64,000 nt of DNA, taken from the NCBI RefSeq assembly GCF_000179615.1, contig NZ_AEDD01000013.1, forward strand, positions 62,001 to 126,000, given 5' to 3'. The notes under the pieces are model-generated. The model was not told where the DNA came from and searched no databases. It saw only the letters and a list, made by a program, of their open reading frames with translations. The translations under genes were made by a program, and so were the position numbers. The stretch's first letter is position 1; each line of letters opens with the position of its first letter. Shown here one piece after another: positions 34,493 to 43,854 of the stretch. The DNA comes from Paenibacillus curdlanolyticus YK9 (GTDB lineage: Bacteria; Bacillota; Bacilli; Paenibacillales; Paenibacillaceae).

Positions 34493-35572
34493 CTATTCAA
34501 AATATACGGCTTTGCCCGTACGGGACGATTCGTAAATTGCTTCGAGAATCTCGGAAACGACAAGCGCTTGCTCCGGTTTCACAACAAGCTCTTTATCATT
34601 AAGAACATGCTCGACCCAGTTGCGCTGCTCCAGTACAGCCGGATCATCGGATTCGCCTTCATAGAAAGCAACGCCGCCGCTGCTCAGTTCGATTTCCTTC
34701 GTGTACAGACGGCTGTTGCTTTCGCCGTTGATGCGAAGGCCGCCTTTCATATCGGCTCCTGCTTCTGTACCGCAGAGGGTAACTTTTGCTTCGTCGATTT
34801 CGAGCGTGTTCAGCGCCCAGCTGGATTCCAGCACGAGCGATGCGCCGTTCTCCATTGTGATCATCGCAAATGCGGAATCTTCAACCGTAAATTGTTTTGG
34901 ATCCCACGGTCCCCATGCATTCGCCGCGTTCTCGCGCTGCGACAGCTTGTGGTAAGCGCGTCCGAGAACAGCCTTCGGCTTGTAGTTGTCCATCATCCAG
35001 AGCGCGAGATCAAGCGCGTGCGTTCCGATATCGATAAGCGGTCCGCCGCCTTGCTTCTCTTCGTCCAAAAATACGCCCCACGTTGGAACAGCGCGACGAC
35101 GAATCGCATGCGCTTTCGCGAAGTAAACTTCGCCAAGCTCGCCGGCTTTAGCTGCCTCATTCAGATAGCGGCTATCCGCGCGGAAACGGTTTTGATACGC
35201 AATGCTTAGCTTCTTGCCCGTACGCTTCGAAACTTCCAGCATACGGCGAGCGTCTGCTGCCGTCTTCGCCATTGGCTTTTCGCACAGCACATGCTTGTCA
35301 GCTTCCATTGCAGCAATGGCAATCTCAGCATGCGAATCGTTCGGCGTGCACACGTGCACCGCTTCGATTGACGCATCCTTCAGAAGGTCTGCATAGTTCT
35401 CATATACTTTCGACTCGGAGGAGCCGTATTTTTCTTTAGCTTGCTCTGCACGCTCCAATACGATATCGCAAAATGCAACGATTTCAACTTCATTCACTTT
35501 AGCGAGCGCTGGCAAATGTTTACCGTTCGCGATGCCGCCGCATCCGATAATACCTACACGTAATTTAGACAT
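34493..35572 (-). CDS. Gfo/Idh/MocA-family oxidoreductase
   Basis: A 359-residue NAD(P)-dependent dehydrogenase, probably acting on a sugar or inositol-type polyol. The Rossmann start VGIIGCGGIANGKHLPAL and the signature EKPMAKTAADARRML, with the catalytic Lys of EKP, are clear. The substrate-domain motif GGPLIDIGTHALDLALWMM follows. The ATG at 35572 with AAGGGGG is preferred to starts 41 codons upstream. It is divergent from an AraC-type gene that probably regulates it. Confidence 0.93.
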   Translation of the reverse strand: MSKLRVGIIGCGGIANGKHLPALAKVNEVEIVAFCDIVLERAEQAKEKYGSSESKVYENYADLLKDASIEAVHVCTPNDSHAEIAIAAMEADKHVLCEKPMAKTAADARRMLEVSKRTGKKLSIAYQNRFRADSRYLNEAAKAGELGEVYFAKAHAIRRRAVPTWGVFLDEEKQGGGPLIDIGTHALDLALWMMDNYKPKAVLGRAYHKLSQRENAANAWGPWDPKQFTVEDSAFAMITMENGASLVLESSWALNTLEIDEAKVTLCGTEAGADMKGGLRINGESNSRLYTKEIELSSGGVAFYEGESDDPAVLEQRNWVEHVLNDKELVVKPEQALVVSEILEAIYESSRTGKAVYFE

Positions 35573-35710
35573 TGACAAATCCCCCTTAAACAATTCCATG
35601 TGTTGTTGACTAGCTCGAACACTAGACTTAGTATAGTTCAGCGCGTATGATAATGGTATGTTTGTTGTAGCGAAGCTTTTATGCGATTTTGTCATTCGGA
35701 GGAAATGCCA

Positions 35711-36580
35711 TTGGAAATATACAACGAGAAAGTCGCTTATGAAAACCCTTTATTGTCATTGCGCATCTACTCGACAATGCGGGATCACGATGCTTACATC
35801 AACTGGCATTACCACCGCGAGGTGGAAGTGCTGCTCGTCAACGAAGGCGGGCTTGAGGTCCATGTGCAGGACGACCAATTCCAGCTCGATGCCGGTGATC
35901 TCATGCTAATAGGTTCCTCTCAGCTCCATCGCGATCGAAGCTATAGCTCTCCGCTTAACTATATCGTGCTGCAATTTGACCTTGAGCAATTTTTTGATGG
36001 CAGCACCATTCCGTTTATGCGCTATTTTGCCGAGGCCCAGAACCCGCTCAGCCAGGCCAATTATATTTTTCGCGAGAACCCGCAGGTTCGACAAGAAGCG
36101 GCCGACTGCATACGCGCGATTCTTCGCGAAGCAACGGACAAGCAGATCGGCTATGAAATCGCCGTCAGCATGCTGATCAAGCAGCTGCTGCTGATCGTCC
36201 TTCGGAACGATACGCGCAATGTGCTAAGCGAGCAAGACGACTTCGACCGCGCGCGGCTTCGCCCCGTGCTCACGTTCGTCGAGAATCACCTGACGGACCG
36301 CATTCAGGTCGAAGAGGTGTGCAAGCTTGCGAACATGAGCTACTACTACTTCGTCAAATTTTTCAAAAAATCGATCGGTTTGTCCTTCACCGAATATGTG
36401 AACTATCGGAAGATCAAGTGGGCGGAACGTATTCTGCTGACGAAGGATCTCAGCATATCGGAGGTTGGCGAACGGATTGGCATGCCGAACATGGCGCATT
36501 TCTACAAGATGTTCCGCAAATATAATGACTGCTCGCCGAAGGAATTCCAGAAAAAAATGCTTGCCTGGGGCCGCGGATAA
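35711..36580 (+). CDS. AraC-family regulator with cupin domain
   Basis: A transcription regulator of about 289 residues. The N-terminal cupin (HREVEVLLVNEGGLEVHV...DAGDLMLIGSS) binds a small ligand. The C-terminal AraC domain has two helix-turn-helix units (EEVCKLANMSYYYFVKFFKK, SISEVGERIGMPNMAHFYKM). I prefer the TTG at 35711, with CGGAGG eight bases before it, over ATGs at 35681 and 35705. The divergent oxidoreductase gene is its likely target. Confidence 0.9.
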   Translation: MEIYNEKVAYENPLLSLRIYSTMRDHDAYINWHYHREVEVLLVNEGGLEVHVQDDQFQLDAGDLMLIGSSQLHRDRSYSSPLNYIVLQFDLEQFFDGSTIPFMRYFAEAQNPLSQANYIFRENPQVRQEAADCIRAILREATDKQIGYEIAVSMLIKQLLLIVLRNDTRNVLSEQDDFDRARLRPVLTFVENHLTDRIQVEEVCKLANMSYYYFVKFFKKSIGLSFTEYVNYRKIKWAERILLTKDLSISEVGERIGMPNMAHFYKMFRKYNDCSPKEFQKKMLAWGRG

Positions 36581-36628
36581 TCGCTTCACCAGAAGCCAGT
36601 CAGGGCAACTTAATAGAGATACAACACA

Positions 36629-36673
36629 AAAAGAGGTGTCCCCAAGCAAGCCCGCTTGAGAGGCGCCTCTTTC
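36629..36673 (+). terminator. Terminator of the AraC gene
   Basis: AAAGAGGTG / CGCCTCTTT stem with an internal AAGC...GCTT extension, 49 bases after the stop. Confidence 0.7.
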
Positions 36674-36808
36674 CTAACGGACCCCACAGCCCTTATTTAG
36701 CCATTTTGCTGTCTCACGAATGCTATATTGGCCAAATAGCGGCTGCTCCGTCCGCTAGAAAACAAATGTGCCTGATTTGGACCATATAAGGGCTGCTCGG
36801 TCCGTTAG
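36674..36808. repeat. TAACGGACC inverted-repeat cluster, copy 1
   Basis: Bounded by CTAACGGACCCCACAGCCCTTAT and, inverted, ATAAGGGCTGCTCGGTCCGTTAG. A third related unit (AATAGCGGCTGCTCCGTCCG) sits between. A related cluster is at 43647-43832. No reading frame. Confidence 0.6.
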
Positions 36809-36850
36809 AACGTTCAAGAAACGGATTTCTCTTTGTTTTAAAAATGGAAA

Positions 36851-38354
36851 AAGGGTGTCTCCAAGTTTACGCTTAGACTGGTACCCATACTCTGGACACT
36901 TAAAAAAGTGTTTAGCGTGTGGGTACCAGTTTTTTGTATACTGAAGTGAACAGTGGGGGCGAATTTATGAGCAGAAAATACTTCAATCAGAACGAACAGG
37001 AGCTATTATCGAAAAATTCACATGTCTTACGAGTCAGTGAAAAATCCATTACATATGCAGATGAATTCAAGCGTCTGTTTATCGATGAGTACATGTTAGG
37101 GCGGTCGCCAAGAGAGATTTTCGAAACATGTGGTTTTCAAGTAGATATCCTCGGGATGAAGCGCATCGAACAATGTGCAGATCGGTGGAAGAAAGCTTAC
37201 GAGAAAGACGGGATCACTGGTCTTGCGGATTCGCGAAAAGAGGCCGTTCTACGCCCTGCAAGGCGGGAGCTATCCCCTGCCGAAGTCATTGCCAGACAAG
37301 AGGCGAAGATCAAACTTTTGGAGGCTCAACTGGCATTCGTAAAAAAGTCAGACAGGAACGAAAGGAGGCTGTTAGCAAACGGGAAAAACCTAAACCAAAG
37401 TGAATGCTTTAAGTTAATCCAAGAGGCTGTTCAACAAGGCTTGGAGCGTATGACACGTTATCTTTGCCAACTCCTAAACGTGTCTCGCTCTGGTTATTAC
37501 AACTATCTAAACTCTGCCGACAAGCGCGAGGAGCGAGCTTCAGCCGATGAACGAGCAGGCGAGCTCATTAAGAAAGCTTTTAATCGAAGAGGCTACAAGA
37601 AGGGCTCACGGTCCATTAAGATGACGTTAGAGAACGAGTACGACACTTGTTACAACCTAAAGCGTATTCGAAGAATCATGAAGAAACTAGGCTTGGTGTG
37701 CCCTCATCGGAAACCTAACCCTTATCGACGTATGGCTAAAGCTACTCAGGAACACCGAACACTTCCCAATAAGCTGCAGCGGGATTTCAAGAAGAACCTT
37801 CCAGGTCTTGTGCTGCTCACGGACATCACCTACCTTCCGTATGGCAATTCGCAGACGGCTTATTTGTCGACCATTCTGGACGCTTCCACGGGCGAACTGT
37901 TGGCCCACAACCTCTCCGATTCCCTCCAACTACCGTTAGCTACAGAGACCATTGAATCACTAATGAAGCAAAAACGTTTGAAACTCCATAAAGAGGCCTT
38001 TATCCACTCCGATCAAGGAAGTCATTACACAAGCCCTGCCTATCAAGAGTTATTGAAGAAGAAGGGGTTAGGGCAGTCGATGTCCCGACGTGGAAACTGC
38101 TGGGACAATGCCCCTCAGGAATCCTTCTACGGACATATGAAAGATCATGTAAAGAGTCGACACTACACGACTTTTGCTGAAGTAAAACGTGAAATCGATC
38201 GCTATATCCGATATTACAATCATCATCGATATCAATGGGGACTAAAAAAGATGACTCCTGTACAGTACAGGAATCATCTTTTAGGTGTGGCTTGATCTTC
38301 TTTTTTTGAATCTGTCCTTGACTAAGGGTCTAGTTTAGCTCTTGGGACACCCTT
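36851..38354 (+). mobile_element. IS3-family insertion sequence, first element
   Basis: About 1.5 kb bounded by imperfect inverted ends that both read AAAAAGGGTGTC inward, continuing TCCAAG / CCAAG and TAGAC-type matches over about 30 bases. It carries one intact transposase frame. The outer A/T runs are part of the repeat, so I cannot fix the target duplication. It lies between the AraC gene and the end of the HEAT-repeat gene. Confidence 0.75.
36967..38295 (+). CDS. IS3-family transposase, single frame
   Basis: A 442-residue transposase in which the HTH part (residues 25-130) and the DDE part are in one frame, rather than needing a frameshift. The catalytic triad shows as LTDITYLPYG, FIHSDQGSHYTS and QESFYGHMK, with the rve-type context MSRRGNCWDNAPQESF and the C-terminal HHRYQWGLKKMTPVQYR. 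The ATG at 36967 follows GTGGGGG; an in-frame start 16 codons upstream is possible. It looks intact and possibly active. Confidence 0.92.
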   Translation: MSRKYFNQNEQELLSKNSHVLRVSEKSITYADEFKRLFIDEYMLGRSPREIFETCGFQVDILGMKRIEQCADRWKKAYEKDGITGLADSRKEAVLRPARRELSPAEVIARQEAKIKLLEAQLAFVKKSDRNERRLLANGKNLNQSECFKLIQEAVQQGLERMTRYLCQLLNVSRSGYYNYLNSADKREERASADERAGELIKKAFNRRGYKKGSRSIKMTLENEYDTCYNLKRIRRIMKKLGLVCPHRKPNPYRRMAKATQEHRTLPNKLQRDFKKNLPGLVLLTDITYLPYGNSQTAYLSTILDASTGELLAHNLSDSLQLPLATETIESLMKQKRLKLHKEAFIHSDQGSHYTSPAYQELLKKKGLGQSMSRRGNCWDNAPQESFYGHMKDHVKSRHYTTFAEVKREIDRYIRYYNHHRYQWGLKKMTPVQYRNHLLGVA

Positions 38355-38360
38355 TTTGCC

Positions 38361-39026
38361 TTACCTTCTATTCAAATCGCAAGTTTTCACCAGCGCTTTC
38401 ACAGCTCTGCGAACAACTGGCTTGCTGTGCCCGGCATAGGCTTCTGCTATTATACGAACCTCGTCTGCTAGCTCTGGAACCATCGTTACCACATGAAGAA
38501 GCCCTGCAAGCGCTCGCCCGGCATGCTTCCCGTCCGCAGCAAGAAGCGCCTCCTGCAATAAGGGATAGACTGCCGACGCCGATTCCCGATCCGCTCGAGC
38601 CAAGTTCCCCAACGCATCCGTTGCGTAATCTCGCACAATGGTGCTCTTATCCGTTTGAATCATCGCCTGCAGCTGCTCAAGCACCGCTCCTGCCGCCTCT
38701 GGAACAAGATGCGCTACGAGGGAAAACGCATGCATCGCTTCCCATCGTACTTTCGTCGTTCGGCTTGACAACAGCGGCACAATGCATGTAATGTAAGGCG
38801 CCACAAGCCCCGGCTTTTGTGAAGCCACGATAGTCATTACCTCGGCGCAGTCGCCAAGCAGGGCGGCTTCCTTGCCGCTCAGAGCCTCTGCCATCGCTGC
38901 AAGCAAAGAAGGGTCTTCCAAGCATCGTTCCGCAGTCGATCGATTGGATTGCTGCGTCTCATCTCCTGTTCGAGAGGACAATGTATCAAGAATGGCCATT
39001 AATGTGTCATCCGTATCCTTCATCAT
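38361..39026 (-). CDS. HEAT-repeat protein
   Basis: A 221-residue helical repeat protein. From about residue 40 on, paired helices such as [39 protein letters not shown] and [15 protein letters not shown] fit HEAT/armadillo repeats, usually protein-binding scaffolds. Its ATG overlaps the TGA of the hybrid kinase by four bases, so it is translated together with it and may modulate that kinase (inference). The insertion sequence ends less than 15 bases past its stop and may have removed the terminator. Confidence 0.8.
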   Translation of the reverse strand: MMKDTDDTLMAILDTLSSRTGDETQQSNRSTAERCLEDPSLLAAMAEALSGKEAALLGDCAEVMTIVASQKPGLVAPYITCIVPLLSSRTTKVRWEAMHAFSLVAHLVPEAAGAVLEQLQAMIQTDKSTIVRDYATDALGNLARADRESASAVYPLLQEALLAADGKHAGRALAGLLHVVTMVPELADEVRIIAEAYAGHSKPVVRRAVKALVKTCDLNRR

Positions 39027-41665
39027 GCGCGCCGCGCAGCCGCTTCTAACAGCGGCAACGCCGTTCGAATGGATTGAAGCACTGTAGCCAGCTGCTTATC
39101 CAGCGCGTCCAGTAGCTGCATCGTGCGCTCAACGCCCTCGTTATGCAAATCTTGCTGAAGCCATGCCGCCGCTTCCATTAGCTCGTCTGCCCCTATGTTG
39201 CCTGCGACGCCTTTGAGCGTATGTGCCAAGAGCTCCGCATGGCGATTGTCGCCATCCGTAAGCGCCGCTTTGATTTTCTCAGCATCCCCTGCGTGATCGC
39301 TCGCAAACCGCTGCAGGATTCCTAGATAGAGCGCCTTGTTTCCGCCCAGCCGATGAACGGCTTCTGTAAGCTGGAGCCCGGGCAATCGATCCGGCACCGC
39401 TGCCGTTTCCTCAACTAGCCCCGCAGCATGCTCGTGTTCTGGCATCAATCGCTGCAGCAGCTCGTACAGCGAGGCCGGGTCAAACGGCTTCGTCAAATAA
39501 GCATTCATTCCGTTTTCCAGCACCTTTTCCTTCACGCCCTTCATCGCATCAGCGGTCATCGCAATTATCGGCATATTGTTCAAGTCCTCCCGCTCCCGAA
39601 TCCGTCGCGATGCTTCCATTCCATCCATTACCGGCATTTGCAAATCCATCAGAACGACATCATATCGTTTATGTTCCAGCAGCCTTAACGCTTCGACGCC
39701 ATTGGATGCAAGGTCGACGGCGGCGCCCATACCGCTTAGCATTTCGAATGCGACCTGCCGGTTTATTTCATTATCTTCAACCAACAAAATACGCTCGCCG
39801 TGAAGCGCTGCGTACTTCTCGGTATGATTCTGCTCTTGTCCTAGAAGCTGCTTATCCAATATGTGCTTGCGGAAAAATCCTACCAGCTCATTGTAAAGCT
39901 GCGACTGGCTCATCGGGTAATACAGCACCTTCTCGATGGACGTGTTGCGAATCCGCTGCTGAAGCGCCAAGTCATGATACGCGCTAACAAGCACAATCAC
40001 CTGCAGCGACGATGAGCCGAACTGCTTCATTCGTTCCGCCAGCTGGATCGGGTCTGCATCCTGCAGCTTCCAATCGACGATGACCAGATCATACCGCGTC
40101 CCCTTGTAAAGCTGCTCGATTGCCGCATCCTCCGTTTCCGCAACGGTGATATGAAACTGGAATTGCTCCAGCTGGCTGCGCAGCACCATCAGCATTTCCG
40201 GCTCATCGCATACCAGCAGCACGTGCAGGAAGCTTAACGGATTCTCAGGCTGGATGTTAGCAAAGGTGCGCGAGCATGGCGCAAGCTTAGCCGTGAAGCT
40301 AAAGCAGCTCCCATTTCCTTGCTCGCTCTTCACCGTTAACGTGCCTCCCATTAACTGTACGAGCTCCTTGCTTATGACCAAGCCAAGGCCTGTTCCGCCG
40401 TATTTGCGCGTGGTCGACATATCCGCTTGCGTAAAATGACGGAACAGCTTTGACTGCTGCTCTCGCGTCAAGCCGATGCCTGTATCGCTCACCGCGCAGC
40501 GAAGCAGCACGGACGAGCCTGTCGAGGGCAGCTGATCAATTGCCACGGATACCTCGCCCCGCTCCGTAAATTTGACCGCGTTGTTCAATAAATTGACGAG
40601 CACCTGCGCGAATCGATGCGGGTCTCCCACCAGCATCTGGGGCACTTCATGATGAACCGAGAAATGAAAGTGCAGCCCTTTCTCGTAAGCTTTTACATTC
40701 ACAATATTGGAGACGTTATGCAGCACTTCAAATAGATCAAAATCGATCTGCTCAAGCACGATTTTATTCGCTTCAATTTTGGAATAATCCAATATGTCAT
40801 TAATGATCGTGATGAGATTGTTTGCGGACAGCAGCATTTTATTCGAATAGTCCTGCTGCTGATCCGTCAGCTCCGTCTGACGAAGCAAATGGTTCAAGCC
40901 AATGATGCCATTCATCGGCGTACGAATCTCATGACTCATGTTCGCAAGAAACTCGCCCTTCGCCCGACTCGCCTCCTCAGCAGACAGCTTCGCTTCCACT
41001 AGCAGCCGATTGTTCGAAGCGAGCTCCTGCGTCCGCACCTCCACCAGCTCTTCCAGATGCTCCTTATAATGCACAAGCGTCTGCTCCGTCTCATAGCGCT
41101 TAATCTCATAAGCCATAACGGAATAGAAGACTGGCACGGCAATCGTATGAAAAATGATGAACGTTGTAGCAAATTCGCTTTGAAACAGCTTCATGCTATC
41201 TGCCGGGGCCAGGAACGACCATAGAACGGTCTGAACGCCGATAACCAAGCCAAGCCCCCAAGCTATGTATAAGAAACGCTTTTCGTTGCGCAGCCGTATG
41301 CGATAAGCGGCCGCACTCAACAAAGCGGTAACAATTAAAGCGCCCGTCGGGAAAATAATGGCGCCCCCTAACGAGATCCGATAAACGCCGACGACAACTG
41401 ACGTAATCAACACCGACCACGGACCGCCAAAAATGCCGGCTAGCGCCACGCTGACAAGCCGGACGTCCATATGCAGCCCATGCTTCGTTTCCAAGGGCAT
41501 CTGCATAACGAGCAGTCCCAACAAGCTAAAGAGCAATCCATAGCTGATTGTTTTCCAACCGACGACGGATTTTGATAGATAAGGATAAATCCATCGGGTA
41601 ACGATGATCAACACAATCAGCAGCGTGCTATATTGACCGAAATAGACTAGTACATTGGTATTCAT
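39023..41665 (-). CDS. Hybrid sensor histidine kinase, 5TM-LytS-type sensor
   Basis: An 880-residue membrane kinase. Residues 1-190 hold six hydrophobic segments of the 5TMR-LYT type ([20 protein letters not shown]). Then come a coiled coil (200-235), HisKA with [13 protein letters not shown] (His245), the ATPase ([15 protein letters not shown]) and two receivers. The first has a weak acidic pocket ([16 protein letters not shown]); the second is canonical ([20 protein letters not shown]). A C-terminal HPt has [10 protein letters not shown]. The ATG at 41665 has AGGGG upstream. The ligand and the output partner are unknown. Confidence 0.93.
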   Translation of the reverse strand: MNTNVLVYFGQYSTLLIVLIIVTRWIYPYLSKSVVGWKTISYGLLFSLLGLLVMQMPLETKHGLHMDVRLVSVALAGIFGGPWSVLITSVVVGVYRISLGGAIIFPTGALIVTALLSAAAYRIRLRNEKRFLYIAWGLGLVIGVQTVLWSFLAPADSMKLFQSEFATTFIIFHTIAVPVFYSVMAYEIKRYETEQTLVHYKEHLEELVEVRTQELASNNRLLVEAKLSAEEASRAKGEFLANMSHEIRTPMNGIIGLNHLLRQTELTDQQQDYSNKMLLSANNLITIINDILDYSKIEANKIVLEQIDFDLFEVLHNVSNIVNVKAYEKGLHFHFSVHHEVPQMLVGDPHRFAQVLVNLLNNAVKFTERGEVSVAIDQLPSTGSSVLLRCAVSDTGIGLTREQQSKLFRHFTQADMSTTRKYGGTGLGLVISKELVQLMGGTLTVKSEQGNGSCFSFTAKLAPCSRTFANIQPENPLSFLHVLLVCDEPEMLMVLRSQLEQFQFHITVAETEDAAIEQLYKGTRYDLVIVDWKLQDADPIQLAERMKQFGSSSLQVIVLVSAYHDLALQQRIRNTSIEKVLYYPMSQSQLYNELVGFFRKHILDKQLLGQEQNHTEKYAALHGERILLVEDNEINRQVAFEMLSGMGAAVDLASNGVEALRLLEHKRYDVVLMDLQMPVMDGMEASRRIREREDLNNMPIIAMTADAMKGVKEKVLENGMNAYLTKPFDPASLYELLQRLMPEHEHAAGLVEETAAVPDRLPGLQLTEAVHRLGGNKALYLGILQRFASDHAGDAEKIKAALTDGDNRHAELLAHTLKGVAGNIGADELMEAAAWLQQDLHNEGVERTMQLLDALDKQLATVLQSIRTALPLLEAAARRA

Positions 41666-41789
41666 TCGAACACGCCCCTGCTCCCAAAAATGGATGAATA
41701 AGTTGATGGTAGCATGGGCATCAAAACAAATGCAATGAAAGTCCGACTGAATTCGACGCAATTCTACTTAAAGATAATAATAGATTAAC

Positions 41790-43055
41790 TTACAGCAGCT
41801 CGCTTGCCTCCTCCGCTGCCACCGGACGGCTGAACAAAAAGCCTTGGGCATATTCGCAGCCCATCCGCATCAGCGCGTCCAATTCCTCGTCCCGCTCAAC
41901 GCCCTCTGCAACGACATGGAGTTCCAGTTGAGCGGACATCGTTAATAACGCTTGGACGATCGCCGCATGAACGACATTTTCTTCTATATGCTGAATGAAC
42001 GAACGGTCGATTTTGAGCTTGTCGACCGGCAGTTCCTTAAGGTATTTGAGCGAGCTGTAGCCCGTGCCAAAATCATCGATCGCCAGTTGGATGCCGCGCG
42101 CGCGCAATTCTCTTAAAATCGGCAGCGTCGTACGAATGTCCATCATAACGCCTTCCGTTATTTCCAATTCGAGCCACTGGGGCGCAAGGCCGGTACGCTG
42201 CAATATGGCATTAAGCGCTTCAAGAAAGCTCGGATCGTAAAACTGGCGGGAAGAAAGGTTTACGCTCATGACAATAGGAGACAGTCCCGCGTCCTGCCAC
42301 CGTTTATTTTGAAGGCATGCCTCTTCCAGCACCCACATGCCTATCGGGGCAATCAGCCCGGTCTCTTCCGCTAACGGAATAAATTCGCTCGGCGGAATCG
42401 CGCCTAACGTCGGATGAAACCATCGAATAAGGCACTCCATCCCGATGGCCTGTCTATTCTTCAGCGAAATAATCGGCTGGTAATAAAGCGTGAATGGCCA
42501 ATGCTGTACGGCTTTAGCCAGCTCCGCGTGGATCAGCAGCCTTCGTGCCAGCTTCTCGCTCAGCTTCGGATCATACATCTGTACGCGGCTTCCCATCTGC
42601 TCCTTGATGTCCACCATCGCCATCTCCGCCTTTTTCAACAGCTGGTCTGCACTGCTCGCGTGCTCCGGGAATCGGCTTACGCCGATGCTTGCTCCAATAT
42701 AAATAGATTGGTCGCCCAGCCGGAAGGGCAGCCTCAATTGTGCATTAAGCTGGTCGATCACCTCATGAATATCGCTAACCGTGCAATACGTAAACAGATA
42801 CACGAACGAATCCCCGCCGATTCGAACCGCATGCGCATCCTGTGTTACGAGCCGATGCAATCTTCTTCCTATGCTGAACAAGAGCTGATCGCCAATATTG
42901 TGCCCGAACGATTTATTGATTCGTTTAAAATGATCCAGTCCAATGTACAACAACGCAATTGTTCTCCCCTGTCCGCCCTGAACCTCCAGCACCTGCTGGA
43001 TATATTGCGTTGCAGCATCGCCCCCCCTGTACGGATCCACATTCAGCCCCCTCAC
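41790..43055 (-). CDS. GGDEF-EAL protein, probable c-di-GMP phosphodiesterase
   Basis: A 421-residue soluble protein. The GGDEF half (1-155) has GLDHFKRINKSFGHNIGDQL but its active site reads GGDSF (80-84), so cyclase activity is probably lost. The EAL half has ECLIRW (207-212), EITEGVMMD, DDFGTGYSSLKYLK (327-340), KIDRSF and VVAEGVER, the full set of metal and catalytic residues, so it should degrade c-di-GMP. The GTG start overlaps the preceding gene's TGA as GTGA, so the two are coupled. Confidence 0.92.
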   Translation of the reverse strand: MRGLNVDPYRGGDAATQYIQQVLEVQGGQGRTIALLYIGLDHFKRINKSFGHNIGDQLLFSIGRRLHRLVTQDAHAVRIGGDSFVYLFTYCTVSDIHEVIDQLNAQLRLPFRLGDQSIYIGASIGVSRFPEHASSADQLLKKAEMAMVDIKEQMGSRVQMYDPKLSEKLARRLLIHAELAKAVQHWPFTLYYQPIISLKNRQAIGMECLIRWFHPTLGAIPPSEFIPLAEETGLIAPIGMWVLEEACLQNKRWQDAGLSPIVMSVNLSSRQFYDPSFLEALNAILQRTGLAPQWLELEITEGVMMDIRTTLPILRELRARGIQLAIDDFGTGYSSLKYLKELPVDKLKIDRSFIQHIEENVVHAAIVQALLTMSAQLELHVVAEGVERDEELDALMRMGCEYAQGFLFSRPVAAEEASELL

Positions 43056-43444
43056 ACGACTTTATCTTGCCTCCTGCAATGATCATTCGCGCCAGTGAAA
43101 TCGATTTTCTGAGCGATTTCGCTCCTCGCTTTAAACATAAACCGCAGCACGGAGCCGCCGATTTGCTCACATTCCATCGCATAGGTAAGCAGCATAAACT
43201 CTTCATTGCACCGAGCAGACATCCCCGACAGCTGCTCCAAGCGAATGTACTTCTTCGGTATCGTGATGGAATATTCAAACCATACCTGCTGATCTCGAAT
43301 CGACATCTGAAACAGCTCGTCGTATCGATCTCTCTTGCGATGCCAGTGGCTAACTTCGCCTGTCAGCAGCTCTTCGCTCCAATCCGATTCATGATGTATA
43401 CAATTGGCAATGAATTGACTCCTGTAGTAAGGTAACAAATTCAT
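43052..43444 (-). CDS. Hypothetical protein coupled to the EAL gene
   Basis: A 130-residue soluble protein of unknown family: MNLLPYYRSQFIANCIHHES, a basic/acidic middle (HRKRDRYDELFQMSI) and a core with WFEYSITIPKKYIRLEQLSG that reads like beta strands. No signal peptide or membrane helix. It is translated just before the c-di-GMP phosphodiesterase through a GTGA overlap, so it may be its partner or sensor. Confidence 0.7.
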   Translation of the reverse strand: MNLLPYYRSQFIANCIHHESDWSEELLTGEVSHWHRKRDRYDELFQMSIRDQQVWFEYSITIPKKYIRLEQLSGMSARCNEEFMLLTYAMECEQIGGSVLRFMFKARSEIAQKIDFTGANDHCRRQDKVV

Positions 43445-43576
43445 CGTTACACCTCCGTGTTCTCTTTTTGCAGTATAAGCACTAATTGTTAAAAAAGTTC
43501 ATCTGTAACTATTTGCTCTTTATTAATCTGAACAACCTAAATAAGCCGTCCCCCGCACGAAAAAGGCAGCAGGTAA

Positions 43577-43614
43577 TAAAAAAGGCGTCCCGCAAGTGTG
43601 AACTTAGGGACACC
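43577..43614 (-). terminator. Terminator of the second hybrid kinase
   Basis: GGTGTCCC / GGGACGCC stem with a 15-base loop and a T run on the minus strand, about 240 bases past the kinase stop and upstream of the small coupled genes. Confidence 0.7.
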
Positions 43615-43646
43615 AAAATCAAGCGCTTAACGCTAGGCGGCTTATT

Positions 43647-43834
43647 CTAACGGACCGAGCAGCCCTTATTTGGTCAAAATCAGCCACTTTCGTGCGCTAA
43701 CGGACCCAGCTGCCGCTATTAGACCAAAATCATCTCCACAAGGCGCCAAAATGGCGAATTAACGCCCGTGGAGTCCGTTACATTGGCAACTTGCGCGTTT
43801 GGAGCTTTCTAACGGCTCTGCGGTCCGTTAGAAA
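43647..43834. repeat. TAACGGACC inverted-repeat cluster, copy 2
   Basis: Repeats CTAACGGACCGAGCAGCCCTTAT, CTAACGGACCCAGCTGCC and the final hairpin TTCTAACGG-CTCTGCGGT-CCGTTAGAA. TTGGTCAAAATCA and TAGACCAAAATCAT show the same tail repeated. It fills the gap between kinase 2 and its terminator. Related to 36674-36808. Confidence 0.6.
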
Positions 43835-43854
43835 CCATGCTCCTCGACCATTCC

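Noticed and set aside
36851-38354. A three-base target duplication at the first IS
   Set aside because: The outer A/T and GGG/CCC runs belong to the inverted repeat and no direct repeat can be fixed from this copy alone.
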